Source of the DNA: Stenotrophomonas maltophilia R551-3
GTDB taxonomy: Bacteria > Pseudomonadota > Gammaproteobacteria > Xanthomonadales > Xanthomonadaceae
Reading direction: 5' to 3'
Assembly: GCF_000020665.1 (NCBI RefSeq)
Contig: NC_011071.1
Span: 2,966,501 to 3,030,500 of the forward strand
DNA: 64,000 nt
The notes beneath the pieces are model-generated. The model ran no database searches and was not told the DNA's origin. It worked only from the letters and a program-made list of their open reading frames with translations. Below, piece by piece: positions 44,469 through 53,547 of the stretch. A program made the position numbers and the translations under genes. How positions within the stretch are numbered: the stretch's first letter is position 1; each line of letters opens with the position of its first letter.

Positions 44469-45275
44469 TCAGGCCTGTTCGTCCAGATGGAAGGCATCGG
44501 CATCAAGCATGGCCGGGAAGCGCGCGCGGTGTGCGGCCAGCGCCTCGGCCGAAATGGTGGTGGTGACCACCTGTTCGCGCTCGCGGATCTCCACCTGAGG
44601 CTGCCCCAGGAAATCCAGCACCGCGCTGTCACCTGCGTAGTGCAGCTGGTTGCCATCGACGCCGACACGGTTGACCGCAGCAACGAAGCACAGGTTCTCG
44701 ATCGCCCGCGCACGCAGCAGGGTCCTCCATGCATAGGCGCGTGCCGACGGCCAGTTGGCGACGAAGATCTGCAGGTCGAAATCCAGCTGCTGCGGACGCT
44801 CCACGTTGTAGCGGTTGCGGCAGAACACCGGGAAACGCAGGTCGTAGCAGACCTGCGGATTGATCCGCCAGCCTTTCCATTCCACGCTCAGGCGCTCACG
44901 GCCGGCCGCATAGCGCTCGTGCTCGCCGCCATAGCGGAACAGGTGGCGCTTGTCGTAGTACTGCAGCTCGCCGTCGGGCGTGGCGAACAGCAGCCGGTTG
45001 TAGACGCCTTCGCCATCACGCAGCTGCACGCTGCCGATCACCGCCGCGTCCAGCGCCTTGGCCTGTTCGCGCACCCAGGCCACGGTCGGGCCGTCCATGC
45101 CTTCGGCCTGGGCGATGGCTTCATTGGAGAAGCCACTGGTGAAGGTCTCCGGCAGGATCACCAGGTCGGTGCTGCCGGCCAGCGGCGCCAACAACGCACC
45201 GTAGTAGGCACGGTTGCCAGCCGGGTCGTGCCAGCGGGTGTCACCCTGGACGAGGGAAATGCGCAGGTCCTGCAT
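44469..45275 (-). CDS. Omega-amidase-type carbon-nitrogen hydrolase (YafV)
   Basis: A 268-aa nitrilase-superfamily enzyme hydrolysing alpha-ketoglutaramate or alpha-ketosuccinamate. Triad: Glu of LVILPETFTSGF, Lys of QYYDKRHLFRYGGE, Cys of NPQVCYDLRFPVF. It begins 13 bp after an aminotransferase of the methionine/glutamine type; together they would transaminate a 2-oxo acid with glutamine and remove the by-product, driving methionine salvage. GAGG precedes the ATG at 45275. Confidence 0.9.
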   Translation of the reverse strand: MQDLRISLVQGDTRWHDPAGNRAYYGALLAPLAGSTDLVILPETFTSGFSNEAIAQAEGMDGPTVAWVREQAKALDAAVIGSVQLRDGEGVYNRLLFATPDGELQYYDKRHLFRYGGEHERYAAGRERLSVEWKGWRINPQVCYDLRFPVFCRNRYNVERPQQLDFDLQIFVANWPSARAYAWRTLLRARAIENLCFVAAVNRVGVDGNQLHYAGDSAVLDFLGQPQVEIREREQVVTTTISAEALAAHRARFPAMLDADAFHLDEQA

Positions 45276-45288
45276 GTTCAAGCCTCGC

Positions 45289-46437
45289 TCAGAGCAGGCG
45301 CAGGCGTTCGATCGCCGCGTCCATGGTCGCTTCATTCTTGGCGAAGCACAGGCGCACCAGGCGCTGGCCGGCCGGCGGATTCTCGTAGAACGGCGACAGC
45401 GGGATGGCGGTGACGCCCTTCTCGATGGTCAGCCACTTCACGAACTCATGGTCCGGCAGGTCACTGATGGCCGAGTAGTCGACCAGCTGGAAGTAACCGC
45501 CCGGCACCGGCAACGCCTTCAGCCGGGTGCCGGCCAGCTGCTCGCGGAAGCGGTCGCGCTTGGCCTGGTAGAACGCGCCCAGCTCCAGGTGGTGTTCGGG
45601 TTCGTCGCGGATCATCGCGGCGAAACCATACTGCGCCGGGCCGAAACTGGTGAAGGTGTTGTACTGGTGGACCTTGCGGAATTCGGCGGTCAGCGCCGGC
45701 GGCGCGATCGCGTAACCGATCTTCCAGCCGGTGCAGTGGTAGGTCTTGCCGAAGCTGGAGATGACGAACGCGCGCTCACGCAGTTCCGGATAGCGCAGCG
45801 CCGATTCATGGCGACGACCGTCGTAGATGATGTGCTCGTACACCTCATCGGAAATCAGGTAGATCTGCGTGCCGCGCAGCAGCTCGGCCAGCGCCTGCAT
45901 GTCCTGCGCCGACAGCATCGCGCCGGATGGGTTGTGCGGGGTGTTGACGATCAGCATGCGGGTGCGCGGGGTGATCGCTGCACGCACGCGGTCCCAGTCG
46001 ACCGCGAACGTCTGCGGATCCAGCGACACGTGCACGGCCTTGGCGCCAGCCAGGTCGATCGCCGGCTCATAGCAGTCATAGGCCGGGTCGAGCACGATCA
46101 CTTCCTCGCCGGCACGCACCACGGCGTGGATGGCGTTGAAGATGGCCTCGGTACCGCCGCTGGTGACAGTGATCTCGCTGTCCGCATCCACCTGCGCGCC
46201 GTAGCAGTCCAGCGCTTTCTGCGCGATGGCCTGGCGCAGCGGCGCCACACCCGTCATCGGCGGGTACTGGTTCAGCCCGGCGGCCATCGCCCTGGCGGTC
46301 TCGTCGATCAGACGCTGCGGCGCCGAAAAGTCCGGGAAACCCTGGCCCAGGTTGACCGCGCCGTGTTCGGCAGCGAGCTGGGACATCACGGTGAAGATCG
46401 TGGTACCGACCTTGGGCAGCTTGGTGTTGGGTTGCAT
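45289..46437 (-). CDS. Methionine/glutamine-type aminotransferase (YbdL-like)
   Basis: A 382-aa PLP enzyme of fold type I. Visible: NLGQGFPDFSAPQ, VTSGGTEAIFNAIHAV, IVNTPHNPSG (substrate Asn), the PLP lysine in SSFGKTYHCTGWKIGYAI, and RLCFAKNEATM with the carboxylate-binding Arg. E. coli YbdL prefers methionine; the neighbour omega-amidase suggests glutamine as amino donor. Start MQPNTKLP at ATG 46437; an in-frame ATG at 46479 adds 14 unlikely residues. Confidence 0.9.
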   Translation of the reverse strand: MQPNTKLPKVGTTIFTVMSQLAAEHGAVNLGQGFPDFSAPQRLIDETARAMAAGLNQYPPMTGVAPLRQAIAQKALDCYGAQVDADSEITVTSGGTEAIFNAIHAVVRAGEEVIVLDPAYDCYEPAIDLAGAKAVHVSLDPQTFAVDWDRVRAAITPRTRMLIVNTPHNPSGAMLSAQDMQALAELLRGTQIYLISDEVYEHIIYDGRRHESALRYPELRERAFVISSFGKTYHCTGWKIGYAIAPPALTAEFRKVHQYNTFTSFGPAQYGFAAMIRDEPEHHLELGAFYQAKRDRFREQLAGTRLKALPVPGGYFQLVDYSAISDLPDHEFVKWLTIEKGVTAIPLSPFYENPPAGQRLVRLCFAKNEATMDAAIERLRLL

Positions 46438-46490
46438 CGGCCTGGGGATATGGGGAGACAGGCCCCTGAGTTTACGCAATCCCTGCTTCG

Positions 46491-46568
46491 GTAGTGCCGG
46501 CCGCTGGCCGGCAATCCGGGACTATCTGCGACGCTTGGTCGCGCCTGCCGGCCAGCGGCCGGCACTAC
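46491..46568. repeat. Facing pair of identical SMAG palindromes
   Basis: 46491-46513 GTAGTGCCGGCCGCTGGCCG followed by GCA, and 46546-46568 its exact reverse complement. The two can also pair with each other. The same pair with another spacer occurs at 55018-55093. Confidence 0.9.
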
Positions 46569-46623
46569 CGTATGCATTCACCGCTACAATTGCCGCCGCA
46601 CTCCGGCATGAAGACCCTGCCCC

Positions 46624-47253
46624 TTGAACACCCCTGCATTGCTGGCCGCCAGCGGCCTGAGCTTCTCCCGCAATGACGAGCCGGTGTTCGGCCCGCTGGA
46701 CTTCCATGTGGACGCCGGCGAGGCGCTGCTGGTGCAGGGCGGCAATGGTGCCGGCAAGACCACCCTGCTGCGCGTGCTGGCGGGCCTGGCCCGGCCTGGC
46801 GCCGGCCAGGTGCAGATCGATGGCAGGCCGGCCGGCAATGCCGACCGCGCGCGTTACGTCGCCTACCTCAGCCATCTGCCGGCCTTGAAACCGGACCTGG
46901 ATACGCTGGAGAACCTGCATTTCCTGTGCGGCCTGCACGGTCGCCGCGCGCGGCAGATGCCGGGCAACGCGCTGGCCATCGTTGGCCTGGCCGGCTACGA
47001 GGACACCCTGGTGCGGCATCTGTCGGCCGGACAGAAGCGGCGTCTGGCACTGGCACGCATCTGGCTGTCGCCGGCGCCGTTGTGGCTGCTCGACGAACCC
47101 TATGCCAACCTCGACCTGGAGGGCATTACCCTGGTCAACCGGATGATTTCCGCGCATCTGCGTGCCGGCGGCGCTGCACTGGTCACTACCCACGGCGCCT
47201 ATGCCGCACCGCCGGTGCGTACCCGCCAGCTCGACCTCGGCGGTGCCGCATGA
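46624..47253 (+). CDS. ccmA: Haem exporter ATP-binding protein CcmA
   Basis: A 209-aa ATPase of the CcmABCD complex that releases holo-CcmE in cytochrome c maturation. Walker [13 protein letters not shown] near residue 40, signature [13 protein letters not shown] near 134, Walker [13 protein letters not shown]. Start: TTG at 46624 gives a full first strand; the next ATG (46673) would lose it. First of nine overlapping genes. Confidence 0.93.
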   Translation: MNTPALLAASGLSFSRNDEPVFGPLDFHVDAGEALLVQGGNGAGKTTLLRVLAGLARPGAGQVQIDGRPAGNADRARYVAYLSHLPALKPDLDTLENLHFLCGLHGRRARQMPGNALAIVGLAGYEDTLVRHLSAGQKRRLALARIWLSPAPLWLLDEPYANLDLEGITLVNRMISAHLRAGGAALVTTHGAYAAPPVRTRQLDLGGAA

Positions 47254-47945
47254 TCGCGCCGGGTACCGAACCGGGCCTGTGGCAGACCGCAGGTGCACTG
47301 CTCAAGCGCGACCTGCGCCTGCTCTGGCGCCGACGCGGCGATGCGCTGCAGCCGCTGCTGTTCGCGGTGCTGGTGGTGGTGCTGTTCGCGTTGGCCCAAG
47401 GGCGCGAGCCGCAACTGCTGTCCGCCACCGCTGGTGCGGTGCTGTGGCTGGCCGTGCTGCTGGCGGGCCAGCTGTCGCTGGATTCACTGTTCCGCTCCGA
47501 TGCCGAAGACGGCTCGCTGGAACAATGGCTGCTGGCGCCAGTGCCGCTGGCCTGGCTGGTGCTGGTGCGCGTGCTGCTGCACTGGGCCACCACCGCCCTG
47601 CCGTTGATCGTGGTCAGCCCGCTGCTGGCCGAAATGCTGCATCTGCCGCATGACCAGTTGCCGATGTTGCTGGCATCGTTGCTGCTGGGAACACCGCTTC
47701 TGAGCCTGATCGGTGGCGTGGTCGCGGCACTGACCGTAGGCATCCGGCGCTCTGGTATTCTCGTGGCGTTGCTGTCGTTGCCGCTGTACGTGCCGGTGCT
47801 GGTGTTCGGTGCAGGCAGCCTGGCAGCGGCGGGACGCGGACAGGATCCGGTCGGTGCACTGCTGATGCTGGGCGCCGGCCTGCTGGTCGCGCTGGTGCTG
47901 GCGCCGTTGGCCACCGCTGCTGCAATACGTATTTCTCTGAGTTGA
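47250..47945 (+). CDS. ccmB: Haem exporter permease CcmB
   Basis: A 231-aa inner-membrane protein with six hydrophobic helices, partner of CcmA. Motif [20 protein letters not shown] after helix 2 is typical. Start overlaps ccmA (ATGA at 47250-47253). Confidence 0.92.
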   Translation: MIAPGTEPGLWQTAGALLKRDLRLLWRRRGDALQPLLFAVLVVVLFALAQGREPQLLSATAGAVLWLAVLLAGQLSLDSLFRSDAEDGSLEQWLLAPVPLAWLVLVRVLLHWATTALPLIVVSPLLAEMLHLPHDQLPMLLASLLLGTPLLSLIGGVVAALTVGIRRSGILVALLSLPLYVPVLVFGAGSLAAAGRGQDPVGALLMLGAGLLVALVLAPLATAAAIRISLS

Positions 47946-47988
47946 CCGAGCTGAGAGCCAATCCACCCCTGCTGGATAGCCGCCACGC

Positions 47989-48759
47989 ATGAATCCGATT
48001 GTCCGCTGGTTCCACCAACTCGGCTCGCCCCCCACGTTCGACCGATTCGCTGCCCGCTGGTCGCGGGTGTTCTACCTCGCTGCGGTGCCGGTGCTGCTGG
48101 TCGGCATGTGGCAGGCACTGCTGGTGGTGCCGCCGGAAGCCAAGCAGCTGGACAGCTTCCGCATCCTCTACATCCACGTGCCCAGTGCCTGGATGAGCCT
48201 GTTCGTATTCGCGCTGATGGCGCTGTATGCCGCCATCGCCCTGATCTGGCGGATCAAGGTCTGCGAGATCCTGGCCATGGCCTGCGCGCCGATGGGCGCC
48301 GGCTTCACCCTGATCACCCTGCTCACCGGCAGCATCTGGGGCAAGGGCACCTGGGGCACCTGGTGGGACTGGGACCCGCGCATGACCAGTGAACTGGTGC
48401 TGCTGTTCCTGTACCTGGGCGTGATCGGCCTCTACCACGCCATCGAGGACCGTCGCAGCGCCGCTCGCGCGGCTGGCCTGCTGGCCATCGTCGGTGTCAG
48501 CCTGCTGCCGGTGATCCGCTATTCGGTGGACTGGTGGGGCGGCCTGCACCAGCGCCAGTCGATCAACGTGTTCGGTGAATCGGCGATCAGCAGCGCGATG
48601 ATCGCGCCGCTGTGGTGGATGGTGATCGGCACCAAGTTCTGGTTCGCCGGTTCGGTGCTGGCCAAGGCCCGCGCCGACAATCTCGACCGCGAGGCCGGCA
48701 AGGCCTGGGTCGGTGGCCGGGTCGATGCCGCACGCCCGGCCGGGGAGGCCCAGCCATGA
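47989..48759 (+). CDS. ccmC: Haem-handling protein CcmC
   Basis: A 256-aa membrane protein that loads haem on CcmE. The tryptophan-rich WWD motif is [15 protein letters not shown] near residue 122, flanked by periplasmic His in [11 protein letters not shown] and the later loop. Six helices. 43 bp separate it from ccmB. Confidence 0.95.
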   Translation: MNPIVRWFHQLGSPPTFDRFAARWSRVFYLAAVPVLLVGMWQALLVVPPEAKQLDSFRILYIHVPSAWMSLFVFALMALYAAIALIWRIKVCEILAMACAPMGAGFTLITLLTGSIWGKGTWGTWWDWDPRMTSELVLLFLYLGVIGLYHAIEDRRSAARAAGLLAIVGVSLLPVIRYSVDWWGGLHQRQSINVFGESAISSAMIAPLWWMVIGTKFWFAGSVLAKARADNLDREAGKAWVGGRVDAARPAGEAQP

Positions 48760-48944
48760 CCCATCTGCCTTACGTGATCGGCGCCTACGCCGCGTTCGTG
48801 CTGGTGCTCGGCGCCGATGCCATCGGTTCGTGGCTGCGCCTGCGAATGGCCCGTCGCCTGGCCCTGGCCCGGCAGCAGCGGCAGCAGACCCGCGCCGGCA
48901 AGCAGGAAGCCGCGTCGTCGTTGCCGACGGAGCTGGAACGATGA
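48756..48944 (+). CDS. ccmD: CcmD
   Basis: A 62-aa single-span protein ([19 protein letters not shown]) with a basic cytoplasmic tail, needed for release of holo-CcmE. ATGA overlaps join it to ccmC and ccmE. Confidence 0.9.
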   Translation: MTHLPYVIGAYAAFVLVLGADAIGSWLRLRMARRLALARQQRQQTRAGKQEAASSLPTELER

Positions 48945-49402
48945 CCCCGGTACAGCGTCGCCGCCTGGTCTGGGTACTGCTGGCCCTGCTCGCCTCCGGG
49001 CTGGCCACCGCGCTGGTGGCGATGGCGCTGGAACGCAACATCGCCTACCTGTACACGCCTTCGGAAGTGCTGCGCGGCGATGTCGATGCGCAGTCGCGGT
49101 TCCGCCTGGGCGGCATGGTGGTGAAGGGCTCCTTCAACCGCCCGGTCGGTTCGCTGGAAGCACGCTTCGAGGTCACCGACGGCGATGCCCAGCTGGCGGT
49201 GACTACGTCGCGGATCCTGCCGGACATGTTTGCCGAAGGCACTGCCGTGGTTGCCAGCGGCCGCCTGCAGGACGGAATCTTCGTCGCCGATGAAGTCCTG
49301 GCCAAGCACGATGAAAAGTACGTGCCGAAGGAAGTGGCCGACAAGATGGGCGATGCCCATCGCAAGCATGATGTGCCGGTGACGGCACCCGAGGTGCGCT
49401 GA
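48941..49402 (+). CDS. ccmE: Haem chaperone CcmE
   Basis: A 153-aa periplasmic OB-fold protein on an N-terminal anchor ([20 protein letters not shown]). It binds haem covalently at His123 in the HDEKY motif (Tyr127), [11 protein letters not shown] marking the barrel. Start overlaps ccmD. Confidence 0.95.
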   Translation: MTPVQRRRLVWVLLALLASGLATALVAMALERNIAYLYTPSEVLRGDVDAQSRFRLGGMVVKGSFNRPVGSLEARFEVTDGDAQLAVTTSRILPDMFAEGTAVVASGRLQDGIFVADEVLAKHDEKYVPKEVADKMGDAHRKHDVPVTAPEVR

Positions 49403-51322
49403 GTGCTGCCCGAACTGGGTCAGATCCTGCTGTTGTGCGCGCTGCTGGCCTCGCTGCTGCAGGCCGGGCTGCCGCTGGCCGGCGCGCAGCGCAACGACAC
49501 GGCATGGATGGCGGTGGCGCGACCGGCCGCGTTCGCACAGCTGCTGCTGCTTGCCGGTGCCTTCGCGGTGCTCACCGCCGCGTTCGTGCAGCAGGATTTC
49601 TCGGTGCGCTACGTGGCCGAGAACTCCAATTCGCTGCTGCCGATGATCTACCGCTATTCGGCGGTCTGGGGCGCGCACGAGGGCTCGCTGCTGATGTGGG
49701 CGCTGGTGCTGGCGCTGTGGACCGGTGCGGTGGCGCTGTTCTCGCGGCACCTGCCGGCACCGGTACAAGCGCGCGTACTGGCGGTGATGGGCGTGGTCAG
49801 CGTTGGCTTCCTCGCCTTCCTGATCTTCACCTCCAATCCGTTCCTGCGCCTGAACCCGGCGCCGCTGGAGGGTCGTGACCTCAACCCGCTGCTGCAGGAC
49901 CCCGGGCTGATCATCCACCCGCCGATGCTCTACATCGGTTACGTCGGCTTCGCGGTGCCGTTCGCGTTCGCGGTGGCCGCACTGCTGGAAGGACGCGTCG
50001 ACGCCCGCTGGCTGCGCTGGACGCGGCCTTGGACCAACGTCGCCTGGGGTTTCCTGACCCTGGGGATCGCGCTGGGCAGCTGGTGGGCTTACTACGAGCT
50101 CGGCTGGGGCGGCTGGTGGTTCTGGGACCCGGTGGAGAATGCGAGCTTCATGCCGTGGCTGGTCGGTGCGGCGCTGATCCACTCGCAGGCCGTCACCGAG
50201 AAGCGCGGTACCTTCGGCAGCTGGACGTTGCTGCTGGCAATCGCCGCCTTCGCGCTGTCACTGCTGGGTACGTTCCTGGTGCGCTCCGGGGTACTCACCA
50301 GCGTGCATTCGTTCGCTGCCGATCCTTCGCGCGGCCTGTTCATCCTGGTGTTCCTGTCGGTGCTGGTCGGCGGCAGCCTGCTGCTGTATGCACTGCGCGC
50401 GCCACGTCTGTCGGTGAACGCCGACGATCCGCGCCGTGGCTTCATCGCGACATCGCGCGAAACCCTGCTGCTGGCCAACAACCTGCTGCTGGCCACTGCC
50501 TGCGCCATGGTCCTGCTCGGCACACTGTACCCGCTGCTGGCCGATGCGCTGTCGCTGGGCAAGATCTCGGTCGGCCCGCCCTACTTCGGCAGCCTGTTCC
50601 TGTTGCTGATGGCGCCGATGATCCTGCTGCTGCCGTTCGGCCCGCTGGTGAAGTGGCAGCGCGACCAGCCTTCGCGTGCATTCGCGTTGCTGGCACCGTG
50701 GCTGGGGCTGGCCATGTTGCTCGGCGCGCTGGCCTGGTGGCAGGCACCGCAGAATGGCTGGAAGGCTGGCCTGGGCGTCGCTGCAGCGGCCTGGGTCGGG
50801 TTGGGCACCGCCCGCTTCGTCTGGCAGCGCCTGCGCGGCAACGGCCGCTTCACCGCCGAAATGCTTGGCATGATCGTCGCCCATGCCGGCATTGCCGTGT
50901 TCCTGGCCGGTGCGCTGCTGGTGGAAGCACTCAACGTGCAGCGCGAAGTAGCGCTGGCACCCGGGCAACAGGTGGTGGTCGGCCGCCATGAAGTGCGCTT
51001 CGAAGGCGTGGACCATCGCGAAGGTCCGAATTTCATCGCCGACCGCGGCCATCTGCGCGTGTTCCGCAACGGCCGCGAACTGGCCCTGCTGCATCCGGAG
51101 AAGCGCCAGTACGCCAGTGGCGGCCAGGTGATGACCGAGGCCGGCATCGATGCACGCTTCGACGGCGATGTCTACGTGGCATTGGGCGAGCCGCTGGGCA
51201 ACAATGCATGGGCGGTACGGGTCCACATCAAGCCGTTCGTGCGCTGGATCTGGCTGGGCGCGCTGCTGATGGCCCTGGGCGGATTCATCACCGCCGCCGA
51301 CCGCCGCTTCCGTCGTCCGTAG
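49403..51322 (+). CDS. ccmF: Cytochrome c haem lyase subunit CcmF
   Basis: A 639-aa membrane protein of about 15 helices joining haem to apocytochrome. WWD motif GWGGWWFWDPVENASFMPWL near 235-254; FLVRSGVLTSVHSFA follows with a conserved His. GTG start directly after the ccmE stop, with no gap. Confidence 0.95.
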   Translation: MLPELGQILLLCALLASLLQAGLPLAGAQRNDTAWMAVARPAAFAQLLLLAGAFAVLTAAFVQQDFSVRYVAENSNSLLPMIYRYSAVWGAHEGSLLMWALVLALWTGAVALFSRHLPAPVQARVLAVMGVVSVGFLAFLIFTSNPFLRLNPAPLEGRDLNPLLQDPGLIIHPPMLYIGYVGFAVPFAFAVAALLEGRVDARWLRWTRPWTNVAWGFLTLGIALGSWWAYYELGWGGWWFWDPVENASFMPWLVGAALIHSQAVTEKRGTFGSWTLLLAIAAFALSLLGTFLVRSGVLTSVHSFAADPSRGLFILVFLSVLVGGSLLLYALRAPRLSVNADDPRRGFIATSRETLLLANNLLLATACAMVLLGTLYPLLADALSLGKISVGPPYFGSLFLLLMAPMILLLPFGPLVKWQRDQPSRAFALLAPWLGLAMLLGALAWWQAPQNGWKAGLGVAAAAWVGLGTARFVWQRLRGNGRFTAEMLGMIVAHAGIAVFLAGALLVEALNVQREVALAPGQQVVVGRHEVRFEGVDHREGPNFIADRGHLRVFRNGRELALLHPEKRQYASGGQVMTEAGIDARFDGDVYVALGEPLGNNAWAVRVHIKPFVRWIWLGALLMALGGFITAADRRFRRP

Positions 51323-51330
51323 GAGTTCCC

Positions 51331-51948
51331 ATGTCCGAGTCCCCCGCCCCGCGCCCCTCCCGCCCGCTGCCGCCGGTAGCCATCGTGATCGGCGTGCTGT
51401 TCTTCTTCGGCCTGCTCGGGCTGATGATCTACGGGGTGATGAAATCCGGCGACCCGCAGCGCGACGTGCTGCCGTCGGCCCTGATTGACAAGCCGGCGCC
51501 TGCGTTCGCGCTGCCGGTGCTGCACGACCCGGAAATGATCGTGCACAGCGACGAGCTGCGCGGCGCGCCCTACCTGCTGAACGTGTGGGGCAGCTGGTGC
51601 GCGGCCTGCCGCGAGGAACATCCGGTGTTGACCCGTTTCGCCGAGAGCAAGCGCGTACGCGTGATCGGCTACAACTGGAAGGACGAACCGACCGATGCCC
51701 TGCACTGGCTGGAGCAGCTGGGCAACCCGTTCATGGTCGTGCTCAGCGACATTGAAGGCCGCACCGCGATCGACTGGGGCGTGACCGCTGCACCGGAAAC
51801 CTTCCTGGTCGATGGCAGCGGCATCGTGCGCTGGAAGTACAGCGGTGCGATGACCCAGCGCGTGGTCGACGAGAAGCTGATCCCGGCCCTGGAGAAGATC
51901 GAGAAGGCCCAGGGCAATGCCGGCAACACTCTGCATACGGCGCCCTGA
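51331..51948 (+). CDS. ccmG: Thiol:disulfide oxidoreductase CcmG/DsbE
   Basis: A 205-aa thioredoxin-like protein anchored by residues 15-37. Active site WCAAC (Cys90, Cys93), in NVWGSWCAACREEHP; cis-Pro in GVTAAPETFLVDG. Keeps the apocytochrome cysteines reduced. AGGAG 5 bases before the ATG. Confidence 0.95.
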   Translation: MSESPAPRPSRPLPPVAIVIGVLFFFGLLGLMIYGVMKSGDPQRDVLPSALIDKPAPAFALPVLHDPEMIVHSDELRGAPYLLNVWGSWCAACREEHPVLTRFAESKRVRVIGYNWKDEPTDALHWLEQLGNPFMVVLSDIEGRTAIDWGVTAAPETFLVDGSGIVRWKYSGAMTQRVVDEKLIPALEKIEKAQGNAGNTLHTAP

Positions 51949-51952
51949 ACCG

Positions 51953-52402
51953 ATGCGCTGGCTGCTGGCGCTGCTGCTCCTGATGCTGCCGTTGGCCGCG
52001 CTGGCCCAGCAGCCACTGCACGACCCGCAGCCGCTGCAGTTCCGCGATGGCGCCGAGGAACGCCGCTTCCACGACCTGGCCGCGCAGCTGCGCTGCGTGC
52101 AGTGCCAGAACCAGTCGCTGGCCGACTCGAACGCGCAGATCGCCCAGGACCTGCGCCGCGAGGTGCTTCAGTTGATGCAGCAGGGCCACGATGACGCACA
52201 GATCAAGCAGTTCCTGGTCGCCCGCTATGGCGAGTTCGTGCTCTACCAACCACCCCTGCAGCCGGGCACCTGGTTGTTGTGGGGCGGTCCGCTGCTGGTG
52301 CTCGGTGCCGGTGCGCTGGTGGTGGTGGGTATCGTCCGCCGCCGTGGCCGCTCGGTCGGCGCTGCACCAACCGGCAAAGCCGATGAGGGAGATGGCTGGT
52401 GA
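51953..52402 (+). CDS. ccmH: Cytochrome c maturation protein CcmH
   Basis: A 149-aa periplasmic thiol protein with signal peptide and a C-terminal anchor (WGGPLLVLGAGALVVVGIV). LRCVQCQNQSLADSNA with Cys48 and Cys51 is the family motif. It is the short CcmL-like form, CcmI being separate. The gene ends inside the ccmI start (GTGA). Confidence 0.94.
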   Translation: MRWLLALLLLMLPLAALAQQPLHDPQPLQFRDGAEERRFHDLAAQLRCVQCQNQSLADSNAQIAQDLRREVLQLMQQGHDDAQIKQFLVARYGEFVLYQPPLQPGTWLLWGGPLLVLGAGALVVVGIVRRRGRSVGAAPTGKADEGDGW

Positions 52403-53385
52403 GCCACTGGTTGCCGCTGCTGGCAGGTGTGACCGCTGCGTTGATGGCAGTGCTGGTGCTGTGGCCGCTTCGCCATCACGGCCGCCGCGGTTTCGCGCTG
52501 GCGGCACTGGCGCTGGGCGTAACGGGCGCCTGCCTGTACCTGCTGGTGGGAGACCCGCGTGCGGCGCAGGTGCAGCCTGCGCCGTCGGTGGCCACCCTGC
52601 GTGACGGCGTGCAGGCCCTGCAGGATGCGTTGCAGCGTGATCCGCAGCGCGCCGACGGCTGGGCGTTGCTGGGACGTTCGCAGGCCGAGCTGGGCAACAC
52701 GCCGGCTGCGGCGGAGGCCTTCGCACGTGCCGCCGCCCTGGCCCCGGATGACCCCGGCGTGCTGGTGGAAGCGGCGCAGGCACGTGCGCAGGCCGATGCC
52801 GGCAAGCAGTTCGATGACACCGCGATGGCCTGGTTGCAGCAGGCTCGTGCGCTGGCGCCCGATGCAGAGCGCGCCAGCTGGCTGCTGGGCATCGCCCTGC
52901 GCCAGCGCGGAAAGAACGCCGAGGCTGCCGACGTCTGGAGCGGCCTGCTGCCACGGCTTGAGCCCGGCGCCGCGCAGGCGCTGCAGGCGCAGATCGCCAT
53001 CGCCCGCGAAGCCGCCGGCCAGGCGCCCGATGCTGCCGCTGCGGCGCCACCGGCGCTACTGCAGGTGCGCGTGCAGCTGCCGGCGCTGAAGAACACCGAG
53101 TGGCCCGCCAGCACCCAGGTATTCGTGCTGGCCCGCGCCGTGGGTGGACCGCCGATGCCGGTGGCCGCACGCAAGCTGCCGCTGGCGGGCTTCCCGGCCA
53201 CGGTCGGGCTGGGCGACGCAGACAGCCCGATGCCGACCGCACCGCTGTCGGCCCATCGCGAAGTGGAAGTGCTGGCGCGCATCTCGCGCAGCGGCAGCGC
53301 CAACCGCAGCGAGGACGATCTGCAGAGCACGCCGGTGAAGGTGAGCCTGCCGCATGAAGGCGTGGTTGAGCTGCGGTTCCCGTAG
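52399..53385 (+). CDS. ccmI: Apocytochrome chaperone CcmI
   Basis: A 328-aa protein with two N-terminal membrane spans (about 3-20 and 31-50) and a TPR domain (RADGWALLGRSQAELGNTPAAAEAFARAAALAPDD in parts, 85-190), then a beta-rich periplasmic end. It presents apocytochrome to the haem lyase. GTG start overlaps ccmH. Last gene of the operon; palindromes follow. Confidence 0.9.
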   Translation: MSHWLPLLAGVTAALMAVLVLWPLRHHGRRGFALAALALGVTGACLYLLVGDPRAAQVQPAPSVATLRDGVQALQDALQRDPQRADGWALLGRSQAELGNTPAAAEAFARAAALAPDDPGVLVEAAQARAQADAGKQFDDTAMAWLQQARALAPDAERASWLLGIALRQRGKNAEAADVWSGLLPRLEPGAAQALQAQIAIAREAAGQAPDAAAAAPPALLQVRVQLPALKNTEWPASTQVFVLARAVGGPPMPVAARKLPLAGFPATVGLGDADSPMPTAPLSAHREVEVLARISRSGSANRSEDDLQSTPVKVSLPHEGVVELRFP

Positions 53386-53404
53386 GGCATCACCGCTGCG
53401 CTCA

Positions 53405-53466
53405 CCGGGCATGGCCCGGCGCTACCCGGATGTCGCGCAAACGGTAGCGCCGGGCCATGCCCGGCG
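53405..53466. repeat. Outward-facing pair of SMAG palindromes
   Basis: 53405-53425 CCGGGCATGGCCCGGCGCTAC and 53444-53466 GTAGCGCCGGGCCATGCCCGG then CG, between ccmI and the acyltransferase gene. Same core as at 12004-12105. Confidence 0.8.
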
Positions 53467-53547
53467 GAGGGTTGGCCCGCAGCGCACATCCACCACTGGA
53501 AACCAGCATGTCGCCAGCTCCACATGCAGCCCCGCTAGAATGCCCGC

